In this document: positions 5,766 to 8,062 of the stretch, in pieces
Numbering within the stretch: position 1 is the first letter of the stretch
Layout: each line of letters opens with the position of its first letter
Source of the DNA: an uncultured Erysipelotrichaceae bacterium
GTDB taxonomy: Bacteria; Bacillota_I; Bacilli_A; RFN20; CAG-826
Reading direction: 5' to 3'
NCBI GenBank assembly: GCA_902791085.1
Contig: CADAUN010000057.1
Span: 1 to 8,062, forward strand
Length of the DNA stretch: 8,062 nucleotides
Notes under the pieces: model-generated
What the model was told of the DNA's origin: nothing
Databases searched by the model: none
The model's input: the letters and a program-made list of their open reading frames with translations, nothing else
Program-made: the position numbers and the translations under genes

Positions 5766-5998
5766 CCCTCGTTTAAATAGGGATTCCGCCATTTTCCGCT
5801 ATATCGGATTTCAGCCACTACTAACAACAGGCTGCCTGATTGGAACAGCCACCACTTATCTTTAGGAAGTGACCAAGAGGTACATGGAGGTCTGTCCCGG
5901 GTCGGCGGTTCGATTCGCGACTAGACATAGAAATGACACTCTACATCGAACAAATTCGACGAAAAAAGCCCCAACACGTGGAGCTTATTTAGGTTAAC
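5766..5998. other. Gene-free right end of cassette II
   Basis: No gene is seen. The stretch holds a GGCTG/CAGCC hairpin (about 5830-5850), the box GGTACATGG (5879-5887), a short tRNA T-arm-like sequence (GGTTCGATTC, near 5910), a TCGAA/TTCGA inverted repeat (5946-5959) and the terminator at 5961-5986. GGTACATGG stands 111 bases from repeat B, close to the spacing of its twin from repeat A. Confidence 0.45.
5961..5986 (-). terminator. Intrinsic terminator beside tRNA-end repeat B
   Basis: On the minus strand AAGCTCC pairs with GGGGCTT (7 bp including one G-T) around a 7-base loop and is followed by a run of T. It sits 12 bases past the CCA-like end of repeat B, as for repeat A, although the hairpin sequence is unrelated. 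Confidence 0.65.
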
Positions 5999-6015
5999 TG
6001 GTGGCTGAGGGGGGA
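5999..6015 (-). repeat. tRNA 3'-end repeat, copy B (putative attachment site)
   Basis: The 16-base TGGTGGCTGAGGGGGG plus the next A is identical to the 3' end of the tRNA at 7964. A GGTTA box 8 bases before it is also shared with the tRNA copy, so B and C agree over 20 of 22 bases. It separates cassettes I and II. Confidence 0.7.
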
Positions 6016-6212
6016 TTCTTCAAGGGCAAAAACATATCATCCGATGATATCGAAGCTATAGGGATTTCCTATCATAATATGCTAGTTTTCCATTCGAGCC
6101 GATTAACAAAGTTAATAAGTTTTTACTATTCTTTACAGATGTGTTAATTCGTACTTGGAATCATCCAAGGATTCGTAGAGATGCGGGCTGCTTCCGCTAC
6201 ATCAAAACAGGC
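6016..6212. other. AT-rich left end of cassette I with hairpins
   Basis: No gene is seen. It contains a near-perfect palindrome (6034-6050), ATTAAC/GTTAAT (6102-6116) and CTTGGA/TCCAAG (6154-6169). The last two could help end transcription of the AlbA_2 gene, but neither has a proper T tract on the minus strand. Confidence 0.45.
6034..6050. repeat. 17-base palindrome beside repeat B
   Basis: ATATCATC and GATGATAT are perfect 8-bp arms around one central base, 19 bases inside cassette I from repeat B. It could be a recombinase, excisionase or repressor site. It is too close-looped to be an RNA hairpin of ordinary type. Confidence 0.4.
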
Positions 6213-7541
6213 TTAGACGACGAACCACGATGTTCCTCTGCCACTTCCTTGTTTGCGAACTTTGCCCTTATCGAGAAGGGAGTTTAAAGCCCGTTGCACC
6301 GCTCGGACGTCCTTGCCAATGATCGTAGCAATTTCCGAGCCTGCGCGCCCGTCACGTAGAGAAAGTTCGTCAAGCACCAACTCCTCTAATGTGGGGATTC
6401 TCTGCTGCGAAACCGCTGGCGCTTCCGCCGACCCGCGCATGAAAAAGAACGAGAACCCTTGCGTTGTTTTTTGGTAATTAAAACCAACTCCCTCTGCCTT
6501 GCAGGAATCAAATGCCCGGCGGAACCCGCCTCCATACCCCTCGATGTCATGTCCTTTGAAAAGGACGTCGGCAATGATGGGATTCGCTTGGATCGACTTC
6601 ACGTTCCGATAAGCGAAATCTTCGGGCATAAACCCTTCCGGGAATTGTCCGGGGTTGAATATTTCGATGAAGGAAGGGTGGACGTCGATTTCGTTGGTCG
6701 TGTTGTTGTTGAACCTCGCGTGGGCGAAGCTGTTCGTGACGATTTCCCTCAAAGCGACAAGGGGAATTTCCGGCTTTTCGATTCTTTCTCCCCCGGAAAT
6801 CTCCTGGCGCCAGCGCATATTCTTCTTCAAGTAGGACATCGCCTCTTCGATGAGTTCGTAAATGTTGCCTCGTTCTTGGGTGAGATCGAGAAAGGTTACC
6901 CGATCGTCGCCAGCGTACACCGCGAGTTTCAAAACATAGGGCTTGGTTTTCGAGAAAAGGGCGCATCCCGCGTTGTTCGGGTTTCCGTCTTTGGCAAGAA
7001 GCCCCAAGTAGCCAAGCGTCTCTTTGACTCCCAAAAACGGGAATGAAATCCTACCGGACTGTGTGCCACGCGTATGGTATCGGCGCAATAAACCCTCATC
7101 GATGTCATCGATCACGCAACCCGACTCCGTTTTCTCCCAAGCCGAGTTATCCGGGGAGAAGGACGTGAATAAATCGCGCAGCTTTTCGGGGGTGACCGCC
7201 TTGTCCTGGTCCGCCGCGCGGAGGTAATAACGGCCAAACGCCGAATATGGCCCGCTGCTTCCCTCGAATTCGACCTTGACGTAATCAAGTGGCCCTTCAT
7301 GGCATATTTCGATGGATGGATAAATGACCGGGCGGACGGATTCGAAGATGCGGTTCGAGATGATTTGGGCAGTCTTCTCGCTGCACTGCTGGCCAATAAT
7401 CGTCCCATCGCTGAGTGTTCCAAAATACATGGTTCCTCGGCCGTGCTTATTAAGAATCGCCGAAACGGATTCCATCGAATCATCCAGCTCAGCAGTGCTT
7501 TTTTTATGCTCGATATACTCGTTTTCTGCCTCAAGTTTCAT
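6213..7541 (-). CDS. AlbA_2 (Schlafen-like) / GHKL ATPase-like / winged-helix protein
   Basis: This 442-residue cytoplasmic protein matches the common bacterial three-domain architecture annotated as ATP-binding protein with AlbA_2 domain. Residues 1-120 form the AlbA_2 region, with the signature ILNKHGRGTMYFG (29-41), then DGTIIGQ (45-51). Residues about 258-345 look like HATPase_c_4: ALREIVTNSFAHARF (263-277, the N-box), IEIFNPGQFPEG (292-303) and EGYGGGFRRAFD (glycine box). The C-terminal 58 residues form a winged helix (LEELVLDELSLRDGRAGSEI, then RAVQRALNSLLDKGKV). The family is thought to act in DNA-linked regulation or defence; its chemistry is not settled. ATG 7541 follows AGGAGG by 8 bases. 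It is the only intact gene of cassette I, and an array of boxes over its promoter suggests autoregulation, the winged helix being the natural reader. Confidence 0.85.
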   Translation of the reverse strand: MKLEAENEYIEHKKSTAELDDSMESVSAILNKHGRGTMYFGTLSDGTIIGQQCSEKTAQIISNRIFESVRPVIYPSIEICHEGPLDYVKVEFEGSSGPYSAFGRYYLRAADQDKAVTPEKLRDLFTSFSPDNSAWEKTESGCVIDDIDEGLLRRYHTRGTQSGRISFPFLGVKETLGYLGLLAKDGNPNNAGCALFSKTKPYVLKLAVYAGDDRVTFLDLTQERGNIYELIEEAMSYLKKNMRWRQEISGGERIEKPEIPLVALREIVTNSFAHARFNNNTTNEIDVHPSFIEIFNPGQFPEGFMPEDFAYRNVKSIQANPIIADVLFKGHDIEGYGGGFRRAFDSCKAEGVGFNYQKTTQGFSFFFMRGSAEAPAVSQQRIPTLEELVLDELSLRDGRAGSEIATIIGKDVRAVQRALNSLLDKGKVRKQGSGRGTSWFVV

Positions 7542-7556
7542 AACGTCGTCCTCCTA

Positions 7557-7619
7557 TTAACGACATTTTAGCGACAATTAGCGACAAAGTAAATGTCGCT
7601 TAACGACAATTAGCGACAA
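7557..7619 (-). repeat. Array of TTARCGACAA boxes (operator array)
   Basis: Five direct copies of TTA(A/G)CGACA(A/T) start at 7557, 7568, 7578, 7600 and 7610. An inverted copy, TGTCGCTTAA, lies at 7594-7603. Steps of 11, 10, 22 and 10 bases place the direct copies on one face of the helix. The array spans the -35 and -10 of the AlbA_2 gene and ends two bases from its ribosome binding site. Confidence 0.75.
7565..7593 (-). promoter_or_regulatory. Promoter of the AlbA_2 gene, embedded in the box array
   Basis: Minus-strand TTTACT (7593-7588) and TAAAAT (7570-7565) are separated by 17 bases. The spacer is almost exactly two TTAGCGACAA boxes, so a bound protein would block RNA polymerase. Confidence 0.5.
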
Positions 7620-7636
7620 TCCCCAGCAAAGTTTGC

Positions 7637-7870
7637 TTGTCTTTACAATACGAGAACGCTCAGTTTGCGGAGTTCCTTTTCAAAGTAGACGGCTTGCACA
7701 TCGATCGGTGTGTCTGCGTCAAGAACGGCTTCGAAGGCATCATCTTCACAAGCCCCAAAACCGTCAATTCCGTCTGGGTCTACCCGTTATTGAAGGAATT
7801 CGTTGGTGTACTATCACATCAATCATTCAGTGATACATTCCGTTTTTCGGCAAATATCACCCACTGTTAG
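7637..7870 (+). pseudogene. Possible gene fragment upstream of the AlbA_2 gene
   Basis: A plus-strand frame of 77 codons opens with TTG without a ribosome binding site. Residues 3-56 look protein-like (NAQFAEFLFKVDGLHIDRCV, then VKNGFEGIIFTSPKTVNSVW and YPLLKEF) with GC-rich third positions. From about 7810 the composition turns AT-rich and the translation loses character. This fits the middle of a truncated gene. The GF-G-I-F--P layout faintly recalls SpoVG-like small proteins, but I would not assign it. No intact gene is present between 7542 and 7963. Confidence 0.3.
7812..7860. repeat. TATCAC boxes near the tRNA-proximal cassette end
   Basis: TATCAC occurs at 7812-7817 and 7855-7860, with the inverted GTGATA at 7830-7835. 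A similar plus-minus-plus set of TATCAT boxes occurs at the other end of cassette I (6035-6075). Six-base boxes are short, so chance is a real alternative. Confidence 0.25.
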
Positions 7871-7914
7871 AAAAGTCCTATTAAACCCCTATTAATATGA
7901 ATCCATTGAAAGTA

Positions 7915-7949
7915 ACAAAAACCTCGACCGCTTCTAGCAAATCGAGGTT
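7915..7949 (-). terminator. Intrinsic terminator downstream of the tRNA
   Basis: On the minus strand AACCTCGA pairs perfectly with TCGAGGTT (8 bp) across a 14-base loop that holds a further GCT/AGC pairing. TTTTTG follows. It lies 14 bases after the tRNA CCA and would end the tRNA transcript. Confidence 0.75.
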
Positions 7950-7963
7950 TTCACATGGTTATT

Positions 7964-7980
7964 TGGTGGCTGAGGGGGGA
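7964..7980 (-). repeat. tRNA 3'-end repeat, copy C (within the tRNA)
   Basis: This is the functional copy of the 16-17 base repeat: acceptor 3' strand, discriminator A, CCA and the outer T-stem bases. Copies A (521-536) and B (5999-6015) match it exactly over 16 and 17 bases. Confidence 0.75.
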
Positions 7981-8040
7981 CTCGAACCCTCGACATACCG
8001 GGTATGAGCCGGTTGCTCTAACCAACTGGGCTACTCAGCC
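7964..8040 (-). tRNA. tRNA with CAT anticodon (Met, or Ile2)
   Basis: The minus strand folds as a full 77-base tRNA with encoded CCA. It has a perfect 7-bp acceptor stem GGCTGAG/CTCAGCC, D loop AGTTGGTTA and anticodon stem ACCGG/CCGGT with loop CTCATAC. The variable loop is ATGTC and the T loop TTCGAGT. The anticodon is CAT, so it is elongator methionine or the isoleucine tRNA whose C34 is changed to lysidine; it lacks initiator features. Two A-C mismatches are present: one in the D stem (GCCC/GAGC) and one in the T stem (GAGGG/CCCCC). The T-stem mismatch lies within the segment duplicated at 521 and 5999. Its 3' end is the presumed integration target. Confidence 0.9.
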
Positions 8041-8047
8041 ATCGCTC

Positions 8048-8062
8048 TGGTGGAACTTACCG
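8048..8062 (-). tRNA. 3' end of a second tRNA (runs off the window)
   Basis: On the minus strand CGGT (end of a T stem) is followed by AAGTTCC, A and CCA, seven bases before the CAT tRNA begins. This layout is that of a tRNA 3' end, implying a tRNA cluster read leftwards. The matching GGAACTT strand and anticodon are outside the window, so the amino acid is unknown. Confidence 0.5.

Larger units (their letters stand above)
537..6014. mobile_element. Cassette II: putative integrated element between repeats A and B
   Basis: The segment is bounded by tRNA-end repeats and includes the 519-residue helical protein, HTH-like protein, FtsH-like protease and MATE transporter. Gene debris lies near its left end and GGTACATGG boxes about 110 bases from both ends. 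No recombinase is encoded, so mobility would need one supplied from elsewhere, or it has been lost. Confidence 0.45.
6015..7980. mobile_element. Cassette I: putative 2-kb element between repeat B and the tRNA
   Basis: The segment is bounded by repeat B and the tRNA 3' end and carries a single intact gene, the AlbA_2 protein, with its operator array and a fragment of another gene. At about 2 kb without a recombinase it would be a very small passenger element or the remnant of a larger one. Confidence 0.4.

Noticed and set aside
5810..5855. Inverted TGGTGGCTG-like sequences near 5815 and 5848 as further attachment copies
   Set aside because: Only 7-9 bases match, in the opposite orientation and without the G run, so chance is likely.
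5895..5925. tRNA-like sequence containing GGTTCGATTC
   Set aside because: The T-loop consensus is present, but the flanking bases (GGCGG and CGCGA) do not form a T stem and no acceptor or anticodon arm can be drawn, so it is not called a tRNA or tRNA remnant.
6001..6147. 48-codon plus-strand frame running out of repeat B
   Set aside because: It has no ribosome binding site or recognisable family, and its AT-rich second half looks random.
7557..7619. CRISPR-like repeats
   Set aside because: The units are only 10 bases, some directly abutting, with no unique spacers; an operator array explains them better.
1..8062. Insertion sequence or integrase gene
   Set aside because: No frame on either strand shows transposase or recombinase motifs, and no long terminal inverted repeats were seen.

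Overview
The window looks like an accessory region on the 3' side of a tRNA gene in a Gram-positive-type bacterium. The evidence is strong AAGGAGGT-type ribosome binding sites, TTGACA/TATAAT-like promoters, T-tailed terminators and tRNAs with an encoded CCA. A Bacillota relative is my best guess, with low confidence; nothing here fixes the species. Except for two small pieces of gene debris, every gene reads on the minus strand.

At the right edge are a tRNA with a CAT anticodon (7964-8040) and the 3' end of a second tRNA (8048-8062). The last 16 bases of the first tRNA (TGGTGGCTGAGGGGGG on the plus strand) recur in the same orientation at 521-536 and 5999-6014. Each copy is followed, on the tRNA's downstream side, by its own minus-strand hairpin terminator. 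I read this as a tRNA integration hotspot with stacked cassettes separated by attachment-site repeats. No integrase, transposase or other recombinase gene is visible.

Cassette I (about 6015-7980) holds one intact gene: an AlbA_2 / GHKL-ATPase-like / winged-helix protein. Its promoter is covered by an array of TTARCGACAA boxes spaced by helical turns. Cassette II (about 537-6014) holds a 519-residue helical protein with two similar halves, a small HTH-like protein, a soluble FtsH-like AAA+/M41 protease and a 12-helix MATE-type transporter. The last two overlap by 26 bases and are probably translationally coupled. The HTH and protease genes both have excellent ribosome binding sites but no ATG, GTG or TTG at the expected distance. 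To the left of the 521-536 repeat lies a third module: an antitoxin joining a RelB/DinJ-like DNA-binding half to a VbhA-like half, overlapping by ATGA the start of a Fic gene that runs off the window.

The content (Fic toxin-antitoxin, AlbA_2 protein, helical sensor-like protein plus protease plus transporter) suits a defence or stress-response island. The most promising undescribed system is the four-gene cassette II. The most promising structural observation is the recombinase-free array of cassettes bounded by tRNA ends. Functions are inferred from motifs read by eye; no database search was run.
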